Position numbers and translations under genes: made by a program. This document shows, one piece after another, positions 1-14,900 of a stretch of DNA of 64,000 nt. The stretch's first letter is position 1. The number at the start of each line of letters is the position of its first letter. The stretch lies in NCBI RefSeq assembly GCF_910592395.1, contig NC_088309.1, forward strand, positions 806,501 through 870,500, given 5' to 3'. Source of the DNA: Lineus longissimus. Taxonomy: Eukaryota; Nemertea; Pilidiophora; Heteronemertea; Lineidae. Below the pieces are notes generated by a model. That model was not told the DNA's origin. It was given only the letters and a program-made list of their open reading frames with translations, and did no database searches.

Positions 1-3000
1 ATTGTTTCTTCACATCACATGATGTCAACGATCACACGCTTACACCTCGTAATTTCTAGAACGTCATTTCCAATGTATATGTACTGACTCATAAGAGATT
101 GAAGTGTTTAACTTTTCTCTAGGCAATAGCAACATTTAGTTCATAGCCGACATGGACATCAGATTCCTCCTAACTCAACTTCTCGACTCTCAGTTCGCTC
201 CATTAAAATATTCATGAATTCATGATTGATGATGCCATCGTCAGTCCTTATGGTTTGTCATTCCTTCAGCAAAATGTAGTACACGTGACCAACAGGACTG
301 AGTAGACTGATAGTTGACCCGGAACTGGGCCCTTACTGTCCAATGACAATATTCAAAGCATAACGATGGCTCTACACTGGTACCGACAACAGAGACAAAG
401 TTAAGGTTCCTCATTTCCTCGAGGAAATGATATACCTATATCCCACATAGAGCGAGGGTAAATCAACTGATTTGAATTAAAGACCCGAAAACAAGAAATG
501 GCCTAAGACTGGTGCTGTGCTCAAAACTTCTGGTGATTCGGAAACGCAATGATATCCCAAAGTAGTGATATCAGGTTCACCACGCAGGCGTCCGTCATGT
601 TATTTATATATTTGTTCTGTCCTGTCTACTGGCAAATTGGTTCAGTAACCTCCGGTGTTACCTGCCTTGAATCTGAAGGATGTGGTTAGTATGATTAGTG
701 TCTGACAGAGATGTCATAGGGATGAAGCCACATACGCGCTCAGAAATTCCCACACAGTGTTCATCAAGTGTTTGTGTACACTTTTCGACGCATTTCTCCA
801 GCCCCCTCTATACATTCATTCTTTAACTATGATTAGGAAGTTTTGGTGTAGACCGCTCGCTTAACACGACCGCTCGCTTTTGGTCGGAGCGCCTCATCTC
901 AAAATTTTAGGATTCTAGCTAGAAACATAAAAGAGTTGAATGAATGTTTACAGCATCTGTGCTTAATTCTGTCCAGAACCTTTTTGAAATGAGCATTACT
1001 AATCTAGCTAATGGTACGCGGAAGAAGTCGGCAAAAAGCAAATATCGACAAGCCACCAGTTATCATATGAGCACGGCAGTTCAAAGATACCTCAAAGATA
1101 ACCATAAAGTTAGGTTGGATCTACGGCATGTACACATACTACATATAGGAAAACGTGTCCGACGTTCATGTATACACTAACAGGAAAGTGCGAACGTTCT
1201 TAATGTCATAGTCCAGTCCAATCCCTTTAAGGGCTCCTAAGGTCAGTCCGGTCCAGTCCAGTCCTTCCAAGTTCTTTGATCAGCCACATCGACGGTTACT
1301 CTCAAGCATTCAGTCGTGCTCTGCAAGATGGTATTCACACGAATAGCGAACCAGTGGTGATCCCTTGCATAGGCTTTGCTCGAAGTTTTGATCGAGGTTA
1401 CCAGTTATGTTGGCTGGTGTCATTTGTATCATGACTCCGGCACGCTCTTTCAAACTGAAAGTAGCGCGCTATGAATTTAGTATCAACTGTACAATGATCA
1501 ATTATGCGGCCATGATAACCTATTCTCTCTGTGGACTCGACGGCAGTAGACAGATCGGGGCAAGTCCAAGGAAAGAGGAGTTCCCTAATTACCTATTGAT
1601 AATGATAAGTATGACAATATTCTGTGAATCAGATCGACTCTTCCTTTGCTCGTGTCTGGCTACACGCAGTTCTTAAAAGCAGTGTCAAAAATGTAAACCT
1701 TTTCTAACCGATCCAACCAACAGGCTTGCTACTACTGTCTGTGGATCTATCATTATTTGAGTGGGCTTAAAAAACTTCGTGCTAAAACACAAGTTTTAAA
1801 CACACTCATGCCAATGTCTGGAAACCATAGGCCAGATGACTCATCTGACTTCTAATTTTCCGCTCTTCCAAAAACGGACAACTCGTTTACCTCCCATTTA
1901 CATACGAGACTGTCACACTACTTTTCCAATGAAATAAAAACGATACGGTGGATTGCCACAACCTCCCTGTGGTAATGTGTGGTCATGCAAACGTGGGCCT
2001 TTCATGTTACTCCCCCCAGGTCGGTGCTATCATCGGAAAATCATTGACCTATAAATGAATTGTCACATCTGTACTGATTATTTCTTCCCCTCTGGCTGTG
2101 GCCGTGATCAGTTTCATGGGGGCGGAGATGCGCATGTTACAATTGGATGTGGTTGCACTTAAAGCAAACTTTCGCAGCGAAAATCTATTTTAGGAGCATC
2201 AATGAGAAAATAAACATGGTTTCTAGTGGGCTGTGTCTGTCCATAGATGAATGGCTACTAATACACCGTCGTGAGCCGACACAAACACATCGCCCATCAA
2301 TGGTGATGGCTGGAGAGCGCTGGCATTGTTTGGTGTTTGATCACGCGGGGCCGTCCATTTGCATTGTCTTTGTTACTGTAACATTTCAATCACCATTTTT
2401 ATGATCATGTTATTCATTTCATTGATGACCATGTTACCACTGAAATGTCACAAGTGCATGAGGCATAGTGCATCATATTCCTTGGTGATCGCGTGGAATT
2501 ATTACAAAATGGCGTCAATGTAGACGGGTTGACCGTAGGAGAAACGCTTTTGAAGTCAACCGAAGTTACTCGGTGAAGACAAAGAGTGATTCATCAAAAT
2601 CATAGCAATTTAGTGCTGGACTGATATAACCGAGGCTCAACTGAGTTTTCCTTCTTCCTTTGGCATCATGTTACACGATTGTATAGGAAGACACACATCA
2701 TACTGCTGTTGAGGTGTCATGTACGGCGACAAGGTTCATTAAATCTAACACCTCTCGATCTCAGTCAAATGAAAGTTACTTCCTAATTTTCTAAACGCAT
2801 CCTGGCTTTATCTCTTTCACGTAAAATAAACAAGGGTCATCATATGCTAAATCTGCTAAATGGCAGTGTGCTGTTCTGACCATCCTGTATTAGTAGCCTC
2901 TCATTCCCCGTACGCCAAGTCTTAGAGTGGTAAGTCAATATGAAACATCAGTGTGGCTTTTAGGGTACTTGACATGGTATGCTCTCTGGGATATCACTTC

Positions 3001-6000
3001 AGAAGAACATGTACATTGCAGTAAACAGCACAGCAGACGGTAGACACAGGATATGAAATCATGAGCACAAGTGGTTGATGAGGACTATGGGTTAAACCTC
3101 CAGGCTAAGTTATGATTTAAAGGGACATAATGAGATTGGTGCCCCATATTTGCAAGGTCATAACTAATTTCTGTAAACCTGGCCATTTGCAATCGGCAAG
3201 ACACGTTGAATGCATTCAATGACAATGAAGACTGCATGCGAAACTCACTCTGGCCCTGTCACGTTGAATCTCCAAGTCGTTGGTACGCTACCATGCACTC
3301 TGGCTGCAATTATTGCCTAAATCTTAGATTGCCCTTGTGTTTGTCAGCGTCTATTTGATGTAATACGATCGGTAACTCATCAGTTCTGTCATCAACGCAA
3401 GATTTTGTATTCATTCCTGACGTGCTCTTCCTGAGATGTGGGCAGATTCACTAGATGGAAGTATAATAGTTTTTATGTCCCCTCTTCTCGTGTCCTCGTT
3501 TCTCTATTCCGCTAACCAAAGACATTAAGATGCACAAAATATACGCCAATAACATACAGAAAAAAATGATTAGCGGCCGTTATAGAAGTCTAAGAAAGTC
3601 TCCGTTCCTACATGTATGTGTGAGCTTTGTCCCCTGGATGGACTCTTACTCTACGAACCTTTCGGCCGGCATGATACTGTCGATCATAAGGAAGGACTAT
3701 GCACTTCATGGCAGGGATTCCATCAAGATGTCATTGGACAGCTTACAGCGCCATTGATGATAACATCATCACCAAGGTATTGACGATGCACCGAGGTCAC
3801 ATTGACCATTATTTCATTAGGTATCAAGATTTTTGCCAAACATGTTCAGAACGAGTCAGCTCGTGCATTGCTGTTGGAGTGTATATTGCTACGACCAGAC
3901 ACCTTCTCTCTTCCCTTCTGTTGACACATACCATAATGTCAGGAACTTTGTAACATGGTCATTGACCATAATGTGCGGAAGGGATTTTTTGAAACGCCGA
4001 CGAAGCTGGCTGACAGTCCGAAAATGATCACCTTGAGGCACCAATCTACCATCATCGGCGATAAATGAGCTCACAGCAGGAAGTCGTCCACGCTGATCAA
4101 ATCCAAATGTCATGTTTTCTGAGTAAATGTTTCCAATAACGCCGTGGTTCCGTTATTTTGTTGGTGTTGCCAGTTTATGACTGATTTATTTATTCGGCGC
4201 GGTATCCAAGGGTCGTCTGAATCCATCCTAATATCACATTGCTTATGATTGACTCGCGTATTGTTGATGTTAGCTATAACTGGGATGAAACAATGTTCGG
4301 ACCCTGTCTAAGATAGAATTGAATCAAGTCACTCCTTGCATATCCACATGCACTCTATTTGTATTGCCGGTAGTTACTCAGATATTTCATTTGAAAAATG
4401 GATCTTTAATGGACAGCCACTTTGAAACAGTTAATTCACCAAAATCCACAACACACAGATCGATATTGATTACAATGCCTAATTAGGGTAATCACCCCAA
4501 CAGGCAGCGCCCAGCCCCTGCCCTTCAGATTGCTTCAAATCCTTTCTCGATGACTTCTTACAATTCTAAGTTGTGGAACTGTGGAAATATCATCAGACAA
4601 TATAGACAAGAAGTGTGGGCGGCTGTGCAAGAAGATTGAACAAACCACGGCTTTGCTAGTAAGAAAGATATTCATAGTCAGCCAGCGATTCAATTATGCG
4701 TCAGCCGAGTCATTTTCAATTGGGAACAATGTAAGCGGCTGTCCAATAAACACTGACATCGTCGATCAAATTTCTCTCAATTTGACGCAACGTCTCCATA
4801 ATAAGGTGTCATTTTCCCCTAAGTTTTAATTTCCTCCATGCTGTCTTGGAGGTCTTGAAGGGTGTAGGTCTGGCTTGTTTGGATTGGACCTGTAATTACA
4901 GAACTTTATACGTCACCAGCGATATTAGATAGTATGATAATACGTGCATGCGTGCAATACAAATACATCAGCCCCGTTGTTCAGTAAAACTTGGTCAAAA
5001 CTCTGGTGAAAACACCAGCGCGATGCGGAATGAGTATGATGGGAGAATTAGGCCATAACAAGCTTCCTCACAAAATTGACTGTTGCAGCAATACATAAGA
5101 AAGTTTCGACAATGTTATTCAACTTAAGCGATAGAGGAGCTTCTCTTTTACACACCTTGTAAAGCATGAGCCGTTAGAATAGGTCGAGGGCAAGTTGTTG
5201 CCATGAGCTATAACACCATCAACCACTAATGAGGTTCTTACACAATGGCTTCAGATTGCTGGGTGTCATCTGAGAATGTTCCTTTACAATAAAATGGTTG
5301 AGACTCAAAGGTGTTTTGTTGCAACCCGTATAAGTAGGACGGAGGATGTTAACAAAATAATGAAGTGATTTATGAAGGTTGCGTAGGAATATAAAAACTG
5401 CATGCTATTGAGAGCTGTGCTTCTTCCAGTGTTATGTTCAAAATTAATAGGTTTTGATATAACATGTATTTTGTTCCCAAAATTAATAGAGTATGGTCGA
5501 TATAAATTAGTTCATTACATCAGGTGGCTATCGATGGCCGCACTCCATCCAGTTTCTGTGTTACTTGGCGTTATCTCAAACTGGCGAGTCGGTACCATTT
5601 GTGAGACAGTGGTGCTTATCAATGAGCCATCAGCCAATATCAGTAATGGACGAATCCCGCCAATGTCCCCCCAACTTCCTCCACATGTCTTAATACATTA
5701 CCCGGTGAACATTACTCTAAGTCTGACACAGTTGACACACCGTAATCAACTTCGACGTGTATATTTCTGTTGCATGAATATTGCGGAAATCGTTAGGTTG
5801 ATGTGACCACCGATTCGGCAAGGATGCACATGATCGCCAGGAAGAGGCGACCGGACGGATGCGACCTGTTTACGACACAGGAACCCATATATCTGCATCG
5901 AGCAACGGGCGAACGCCTGGTGTACGGAAGAGAAATTTACTGGTGGGACGAATGTATCGACCCACAGGAGAAATTCACTGGCATTGAATACGTGATAGTT

Positions 6001-8973
6001 ATTAACCAAATTTGTTAACACGCTCAACATTGTCACTGTACAGGAATAATCACATTTATAGGTGTTTATATTCACTTGAATAGGCTTCTATCCCAAATAT
6101 CCTAAGCCCGAACGTTTAGAATATACTTGTTAAGTTCCCAATTTGTATTCGAACATGTTTGAAAAGATGCTATCAACAGGAACTATCAGTATGCCTATAC
6201 ATTGTGTAAATCTGCATGAATTTTATGAAAAGAAGACAATTTGTGAACGAGGTGTACTGAACAGAGAATACCCACATAATCTTCATGTGATAAGCTTCGT
6301 CAGTTTCCTTCATCACCATTTATAAAGTAAATGTGAACAGACTGAAGTGAAGCGAACATGTCAAGTTTGATTGACAAGAGTGAACTGAAACTGAAAAAAA
6401 TGAATTCGCCGATAATGAAAAGCATCCGACTCACTGGGAAAATCAGGGGACAGGTATAATCGAACCCAGCCCCTTAGTCCATGCCATGGCTTCCTCAAGT
6501 TAATCTAGAATGATTCACGTAGAATCAACTCCTGACGAAAATGGGAATTGATAATCTTTAGGGAGCCGATGCTAGGGTGAGGGAAATGGCATCGGGGCGG
6601 GGGACCTCACTGTAGCTCGAAGAGGAAATAAAGATAATCTTGAAGAGAAAGAGACGGCGGGATTCTGTTACCATATTGAGCTTCCCATTACCTGTTCTCC
6701 CGGAACATCGCAAGGTGAGGTGGTTGATGGCGACGGCGTAGCCATTACGACAATATACCTAGCGTTTTCAAGCAAAACAGTCTCATTTCCCGAGAAGGTG
6801 GTCGTAGATGCAAGAAAAACGATTGACGAGTTTTTGCCTTCGCTGTAGTTGATATTGATGTCTCTGAATGAAGTGACCCCGGCGATCAAAGCAAACTAGC
6901 AGGACTAAATTAAGCAAGTTGCTACTCTAGATCTCTACTACACCGGAGTGATTGGTTTACACGGATATTTAGCGATAGCAAACATACTAACAATAGAGAC
7001 ATTGTAGTCAATCTGATTAAAAAGTGTCAATATTTTGCGTGTGCAACCCCTCAGCGAATCGTTTAGGTAGAGCTGAACAATTTCTATAATTTGTTTCCCA
7101 TACAGAATAGGCGGCAAACGAGCATTCCAATCAGTCAAAAGGAAATCTATTTCATTAGAAACCACGTGTATGAACAACTGCAACTAAAACAATACTCCCT
7201 TGGCTCAGACACTACATTTATTAATCAGTATTTACGTGGCGACCTCGAGGCGGAGGTGGTTTCCTGGGTTGGACAACACCACAAGAGGCAAGGGTCAGTT
7301 ATTGGGTTATCAAGCGTACCGACTTTATTCTTCATCATGAATAGTATGCTACAACGGGCTTGTGTGGTGGTGCGGAGTATCTCAGTTATAAACGTCTGCT
7401 TCAGTCACCAGGAAACCGTTTGATTCAATTTCCTATTTACTTATGGTTGCTAAATATCATTATGAAAGACAAAAAGCCGTCATCGTTGATGTCCCGTTCC
7501 TAAACAGATATTAAAACACACAGATCAATCAATGAAAGCTTTGAGTTTGTCGCGACAGTAGATTATGTTCCTTTGAGTAAAATTTTGAATATCAAACTTC
7601 GTGTATCCTTTACCTCAGAATGCATACCGCTTATTGGTACCACGGCGGTGAATCGTTTTCCGATCGGCTGGTTCCTGCACTGCCTTTTTGTGATAGATAA
7701 TCATCTCTCTTTTGTTGGTCTTTACGTTGTTCATTTCATGTGTATAGATTTTAAGCACAAGTTTATTAAGAAATGTATCCCGAAAAACAATCAACCAAAG
7801 CTTAAACAGTAAGTCTAGTATCAGTAGGAAGTCTTTACAATAACTGACTTTAATGTAGTAGGCTTCTGGTCAATGACAGTTGGTTGGTTAGTTGGTTTGA
7901 TGTTGCTTAATTTTCAAAACAGAATGCACCCAAGAACCGACTACCAAATCAATTATCATATGTGAGTAGTTCATAAACCCCCCGGAGCTTTGGGATTAAT
8001 AACCGTATTTGGTTCCACATTATGTTGAAATGACCTGCACCTCCCTCATGTGGTAGTTCAGGGCTGAGGAATCACTTTGCTCGTCTTGTTAACACATCTC
8101 CAGGGTGAACCAGCCACAAATCGTAAGCGAAACCTTAAAGATTTTTTAGTAACTATGAAGTTGGTTCCTGTAACCATCAACGGTTGGAGTGTTTGTTCAT
8201 AAATCCAGCTGCCACCTTGGGCACTGATCTACGGGTACGCCCAAAAAGGCCGCATAATCGATGAAAATGCAATTAGTGACGGTCGGAAACCAACTAGCCA
8301 CCTGCCGCCAAATTTGCCAAACTATATTTATCCGTGATAATATGACAGGTAGAAGATGATTGTTTCTTTCAGTTTGGTGTGCTCACGCATTCGACATTGT
8401 CAATATGTCCGTGCTGCATCTCCAAACATAATATATATCTGAACTTCATCGTAGATCTCCGTAGTTCTCGGTAGTTAAGAGGTCTGTAGAAGGGTTTAAA
8501 AACACTACTAGTATAACCTCCGCGGGGAACGTTCCCAGCGGAGCATGTTTTAACAGGGAGCATGTTTTAACAGGGAGCCAATGAAGCCATGATGGACATG
8601 ATGAAATTTCATGCTTTTTTGCGAGAATATTCACTTCAACACTATCCATTATGTTTAGTTCGTAAATCATTATTTACAAATCCCTCTTTAATAACAGATG
8701 TCGGTTTTACGATCTTTTGGTTATCATCGACTGGCTAGGGAATCAATTATTTTCGCAAATTTACCACCGAATACACACTTTGGCTGTTTTACTTGGGATA
8801 TATAGATGAATGACATACATAAAGAACTTCCAACGTTAGGCCAGCTTAGAAGTGGCCTGAATAATATACACATGAGGCAGGCTGGATGGCTGATTCTAGC
8901 CATACTAACGTGACTGATATGAAATATAAAATATAAGCTGTCAATGAAGATAACGAAAATATTCTTTTTGCAG
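1..8973. other. No supported gene; PCSK1 5' region or intron 1
   Basis: I find no exon chain, RNA gene or clear transposon here. Reading frames are short, lack plausible splice borders and have no recognisable domain. The first coding exon of the downstream convertase gene, which should encode the signal peptide and about 60 residues of the prodomain start, was looked for and not found. It is either hidden here or lies outside the window. Two small direct repeats are visible: degenerate GTCCA runs near 1211-1265 and a tandem copy of an 18-bp string at about 8539-8576. Confidence 0.6.
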
Positions 8974-11900
8974 ATTGGCGCTCTTGATGACCACTACTCT
9001 TTTAAACGAGATGACCATTCACATCGCTCAAAGAGAGAAGCAGTTCACCACACCCGCGCACTGACATCACATCCGCAGGTAAGCGTTCAGTTGGCTCCAT
9101 TGGACAATGTTGGACGACTCCTGGGTTGCGTTCGTTTTAGGATAAAGAAAACATTACAAAACTTCGATGGTGTCACCACGTTGATCATGTCTCAGATTGA
9201 TTAAATGCTGTAGATAAGGACGACGTTTCAGAAGTTCTAATTTTGCTTGCGTTACAGTTTGAAGATAGCAACTGATCAGAAACTGTTAACACAATGTGAC
9301 TGAGAAAACACAGCCAAAGTCGCCTGACAGTGACAAGGCATATTCACTGTCCAAGCAATTGTGATGTAATGAACATGTCATTCTTGGACCACGTCTAGCC
9401 ATTGTGTTCACTTGTGTTGATTCACCATCAAGTTATCGAAGCTAGCTTGACGACAGCCAGGTCTTTTCAAAGTTGGTCACAAATAGCCCCGTGGGAGCCA
9501 TGATAACCGAGAGTGACCATAACACTGAATTTACATACAATTCACCTTGTCACATGCCAGTTGTCACGAGCTTGTACGTGTATTCACTCAAGCTTGGAAA
9601 CCTGACATGAAATGTACATGAATGTGAAATGTGACAAGTGTATCTAAAGCAGTCCGCTATTGGTAATGTCGTGTTCGTTCTTAAAGTGACAACTTGAACT
9701 CTATGTAAACGTAGTTTGAGCGAAATAAGAGGTTCGCCTCCAGTGTTGAATATTGCCATGTTCCTCTTTGCAGTTCCGAATGTATCCATTAACTGCCACC
9801 ATTGACCAGATTATCGTATACTCCACCACATGGCACTCACACTTGTATGAGTGATACCATTGCCAACACGGAATTTAATTAAACGTGCCAGATATCTCCG
9901 CTATTGCCTCTGATTGAAACCAGAGACAATAGCAGATGATTATGAAATAAAATATTGAAGAGACAATTTGTTTAAAGGCCTAGGTCATGTGGTTCATTGT
10001 ACATGTATGTTCCAGTGGCCCAGGTAGATATTGCGGCTTCATCATTCCACAGAGCCATATACTTAATCTGAAGGAAACCTCTGAAAAGGTTTTAAGTGGT
10101 ATCAAGCGGAGTTATTTCGGAAATCTTGGGATGGGGCCATTTTTTCTGTCTGTCCTCCTCCTTTTCTTGTTTTTTGTTCAACGAAGTCCTCACATGAAAT
10201 TATGTCACGTCTGCAGCAGATACGATTAGTCTGGGAGCTGACGGAGTGATGGTGGCAATGAGCTATGGTCAGATAACCTGGAGTCAGGTCTCTCTGTCTA
10301 ACTTGCTCTACTCCACTTAGGGGTATAAATGGATACCAGTCGAAAATGTTCAGGTTTTAGTACTGATTGATTAGGTCATCTGAGGTCACGGTTTCAGGAT
10401 AGACCAGGGTTATAGTGTGAAGTCGGATAATAACATCTGATTCAGACCATGAACCCAACTTTAACCTTATTCCTCTGGATCCTGCTAAAGATCGAATTCT
10501 GTAGTTGCACAAGCCTGATTCGAAACATTTCCGAAGCAGCCACGAGGCTGAATCTAGGGTAATCGAATCGGTGACATTGGTTATTCTAAGTCTGTTCAAT
10601 CTCGACCTAACCACGAGTGATATTGTGTATTGCACTGACTGACCAAATGTGACTTATTTATGTAAATCAGCTAATGCATTACACTAATTGTATCCCTGGG
10701 GAAAACAACGTGAGCAAGCTGATTCAGCAAAAGTGAAAGACTCTTTCGTTCTAAACTTATCGAAAGGTAACAAGTACTTGGCATGTTAACTGTAAAATGC
10801 CATTCAAGAAGAAGATGTTGGCCAATGGATCCCTCTTATAATTTTTATTTGTGATCAACAGTGAAGTTTCAGTGTTGCAATATATCTACATGTAATCTAC
10901 ACTTCGCCTCAAAACATCCGAATCATGATTACACTCGTGGGCTGCATTTGCTTTGTATATATTATGGAAGTGACTATTTGGCAAGCCCGGCTCACCAAAC
11001 AGCGCCTTTTTTCTGCCCTAGATGGAGAGCCGAACTCATGCATATTCAACCATCCAGGAGCTCATTATCATTCGTGGCAACACGGTCAGCAACACTGGAG
11101 TTACAGTGAAACGCCTTAAATGCACACTAATGCATTTAACATGCTTATCAGTTAAATCATGTTTATGACTTTTTTTGTAAATCCATACAGTCATGTACAT
11201 GTACATGCTTCTTCATGGATTATTGACCAAAACCCGAGTTTAGTAACAGAAATTGAATCGAGAGCGGGAAGTCGGCCATTGTTAAATATGCGCATATAAA
11301 TTCGAATATGACGTCACTGCTCTCTGATTGGCCAACATGTTGTAACCTCTCCGGCTCGCCAAAGAGGGTAGTATTTTTGCCCTGTTTGGCAAGCCCGGCT
11401 TGCCGAACAGGGTGGCTTTTTAGTGCTGTTTGGCAAGCGGCTCTCCAAACAGGACAAAAAAAGATGCCTGTTCGGCGAGCGGCTTGCCAAATAGACCCGG
11501 CCATATATTATATGAGAAAAATCAAAAGATTCTCCATCACGATGATGTAAGCTGTCTTCGATTTAGGTACGGTGGGCGGAGCAACAATTCACTAAGAAGA
11601 GAGTAAAACGTGATTTTTTAGAGGTCACTGAACGTGATGAAGATATTGAAAAAGCCAAACAGCTCTTTAATGACCCTTACTGGCACAAGCAATGGTATTT
11701 GGTAAGTTGATACGATAACTCTTGGATCACTGGGAGACTCGTAGCAGGCTTTTTGGTTAGGGGCTTACATTATATGGCCATTATCGGGCTGAAATCTGCT
11801 TAAAGGACGTTTTTCAGAAATACTTCCGGGGTCATCTCTCTAGAGTTACCACCATAGGTAAGTAAGGCCCTTTGCCAAGGTCAAAATGCTCAGACAACAC

Positions 11901-14900
11901 TTTAAAGTGGAGTCTTCACAACATAAGAGCAGAGAGGAACATCCGCCATCCGTCCACTCAAAAGAAAATACATGTATGTGATATTCCTCATCATGTTACG
12001 ATTATCAATAAGATTTTCTTTCACATGATGTATCTAGGTGGACACAAGGACGGATAAACAACAGCCCAAAAAAGACCTTCACGTTCTACCCGTGTGGAAT
12101 AAGGGTATTACCGGACAAGGAGTGGTTGTAACTATATTGGATGATGGTAGGCCTTTCTCTATTCATTTTGATGTGCATCGCGACTTTTAACATGTCATTC
12201 TTCATGACGTCACAGTTGTTGCGTTCATCGGATGGTATTGGCAGTTTACTCACAGAAACGGGGACACCTTTGAGTCCTGTGCATTTCTGTGACATCCTCT
12301 TGTGTGCTCACAGTCTAAAAAGCTTTTATCGAATTGGTCTAAATGTCACTCAAATGGTTTAGAAAAAAATCATTGACGAGTGTAAATAATGGCGAGACTT
12401 GAATTTCAGCGCAGCTGCTGAACTGAATTGATTACAGATCCGTCAAAGAGCTTCACAATGTAGAATAGCCATTACCTCTTCTCTTCTCTGTTTCAGGTCT
12501 GGAGCATAATCACACTGACCTTGCTCAAAATTATGTAAGCATCAATGTCACGGTGGCAATTGACCATACTTTCATCCTCTGTTTGTAAAAGTATCGGATC
12601 TCCTTCAACGTTTGATGTCTCTGTACAGTCTCATGCATGTTCATCTCAGTGAATCATCATCATGCAACGATGCATTCTAAGTGCAGCGTGCCATTCTCTT
12701 CGTCATATTCCCAGCGCCTCTTAGATTGTGGTCTTTTCATCAAAAGCTCTAGATGTAAGTGCATGAAGAATAGGGCATCTGGGATCCCTAAACTTCATCA
12801 ACATTATTGAGTGTTTATGCGATGCTTATGTGATCACAAAGCATAGCCTCCGTGTTGTTTACTAAAAGCTACTATATAAATATGGTTGTTATAACTTTTT
12901 TTAAGGATCCCTTTGCAAGTACGGATTTGAATGGTAAAGACAACGATCCATTCCCTCGATACGACCGGACCAATGAAAACAAGTGAGTGAGAACTTCGGT
13001 ACAGGATGATAGTCATAGGAATAGATATCAAATAGCGTGTCCGATTACTAGCGCTGTGCTTCCGCGAGAATGTATTCAAGGGTCTAGTCTCTTCCATTTC
13101 TTTCTTACCTGCAAGTAGCTGTGACTGCACGTAGTTATCCTCATAAAGATTCTGTCGTTCGGTTTCGGGTAGGACAGGTTATCAGTGAGTGTAGCGTTAT
13201 AACGAACCAATTTCTCCACAACTGTTCAAATGACCGGTTTTGATTGTCTGCCTATCACAAGCGGAGCTCTACTGACCAGGCGTGATGGAGATAACATAAA
13301 TCATAGCCTGGTGACACTTCATGAACCTTCATCCCTAAACTTTCAGACATGGAACTCGCTGTGCCGGAGAGATTGCTATGGTTAAGGACAATGGTGTATG
13401 CGGTGTGGGCGTAGCTTATAATGCAAAATTAGGAGGTAGGACACTTTCAAGATAGTGTTACGCATTATCTACCACGAAAACATTATCTATATCATCAAGA
13501 GATGAACACAGGAATTTGATTTCGAGTTATCACTTCACTGAAAACCGCACGTCTCCCACTATAGGTTCTTGACTGCCAAGGAAAGCCATTGAGGCGAAAT
13601 ATCCGTCGCGAAATCCTGAAATATAACGAAACCTCACGTGGAAACACTAAGTGACGTCTAGCGATTGATGGTCATATGTTCCTTATAACATACTTAAATT
13701 GGCAACGACCCCCTCCCCCCACCCCTACCCGACCTTACCCGACCTTACCCATAATTCACACTTCAAGCCTTATAGTGCATGTTGCCTTTCTTCTCAGGGG
13801 TGCGAATGCTCGACGGTACAGTAACAGACAAACTGGAAGCGGCGGCAATCTCTTTCAATATCAGCCATGTTGACATCTACAGCGCGAGCTGGGGTCCAAA
13901 CGACGATGGCAAGACCGTTGAGGGGCCGGGACCACTGGCACAAAAAGCATTCGAAAAGGGCATCAAGGAAGTGAGAGAACTAAATTTAATAATAGTCAAA
14001 CAAGGTCACAAATGCCGTCCTGTCATACCATTTGGCATTTAGTGCCGTTAGCATGTTCGAAGAGATCTTTGATCGACATGTTACGCTGGTTCTATGATTG
14101 GAATTCCTTTACAATTGAGATGGTCACTGGGTCTGCTGATCAGCTCAGTTGTGAATTTCAACGTCCTTGCCGGCAAGAATTAATTGGTTACCATTTAATG
14201 GATAATTACGGGTATTAAACTAATCAGAATTGGCCTTTCTAGCCTGTCAAGCCCTTCACGAGAAACAAAAACTTGAGACTATAAGATCGACGATTACACA
14301 ATAAAAAATGTTTTCTGAACCTGAAACTTCGATGGCTGGTCCTTGGTTATCAATTTAAGGTTAGAATCCGCATGGAAACCAATTAAGAGTTTGAAAGGAT
14401 CGATTATCTTAATGGCATCCTAGGAGTTCTGAAGTAGCCACTAAGTGCCTCGTGACCCGCGAATCGTACTGAGACGCTTTGAGGAGATCAGCTAATCCTA
14501 ATTTGGAGGAGACCTTAATGAAAATCAGTTATCCCTTGGTTTCAATTACGGCTATGGGAATTAACATCGATTGGTTTAAAATCGCTCTTAAAACTAAATG
14601 AATGTGAATGAAAGTATACAGATCTTCTCAACTTGATGCGTGACTTCGTTGGAAGGTACAGTGGATTCCCGGTAGAGCCATGTCGCGTACCAAATCCAGT
14701 TACAACTTGCAGCAGATTGCAGTTGTCTCATCTTCATAAGTCAATACACTTGCTTCGTAAATGTGGCTTGTATAACAAGGAAGAGAGAAACATAATCTAT
14801 CTACTGTTGACATACTGGCTATACGAGGGAAGAGTGATCATACAGCACTCGTGATAGAATCACAGTAAAATAAGTACCATTCTGATCAGCAGGCCTACCT

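Noticed and set aside
5746-6075. Overlapping ORFs on both strands at 5.4-6.1 kb
   Set aside because: No domain, no splice support, and equal quality on both strands.
6690-6889. Thr/Ser-rich minus-strand exon with a GAACAG|GTAATG donor
   Set aside because: Single isolated candidate with no partner exon or domain; left uncalled.
11220-11504. Cys/Trp-rich ORFs, also at 22591-22899
   Set aside because: They lie inside the palindromic repeat element and occur on both strands.
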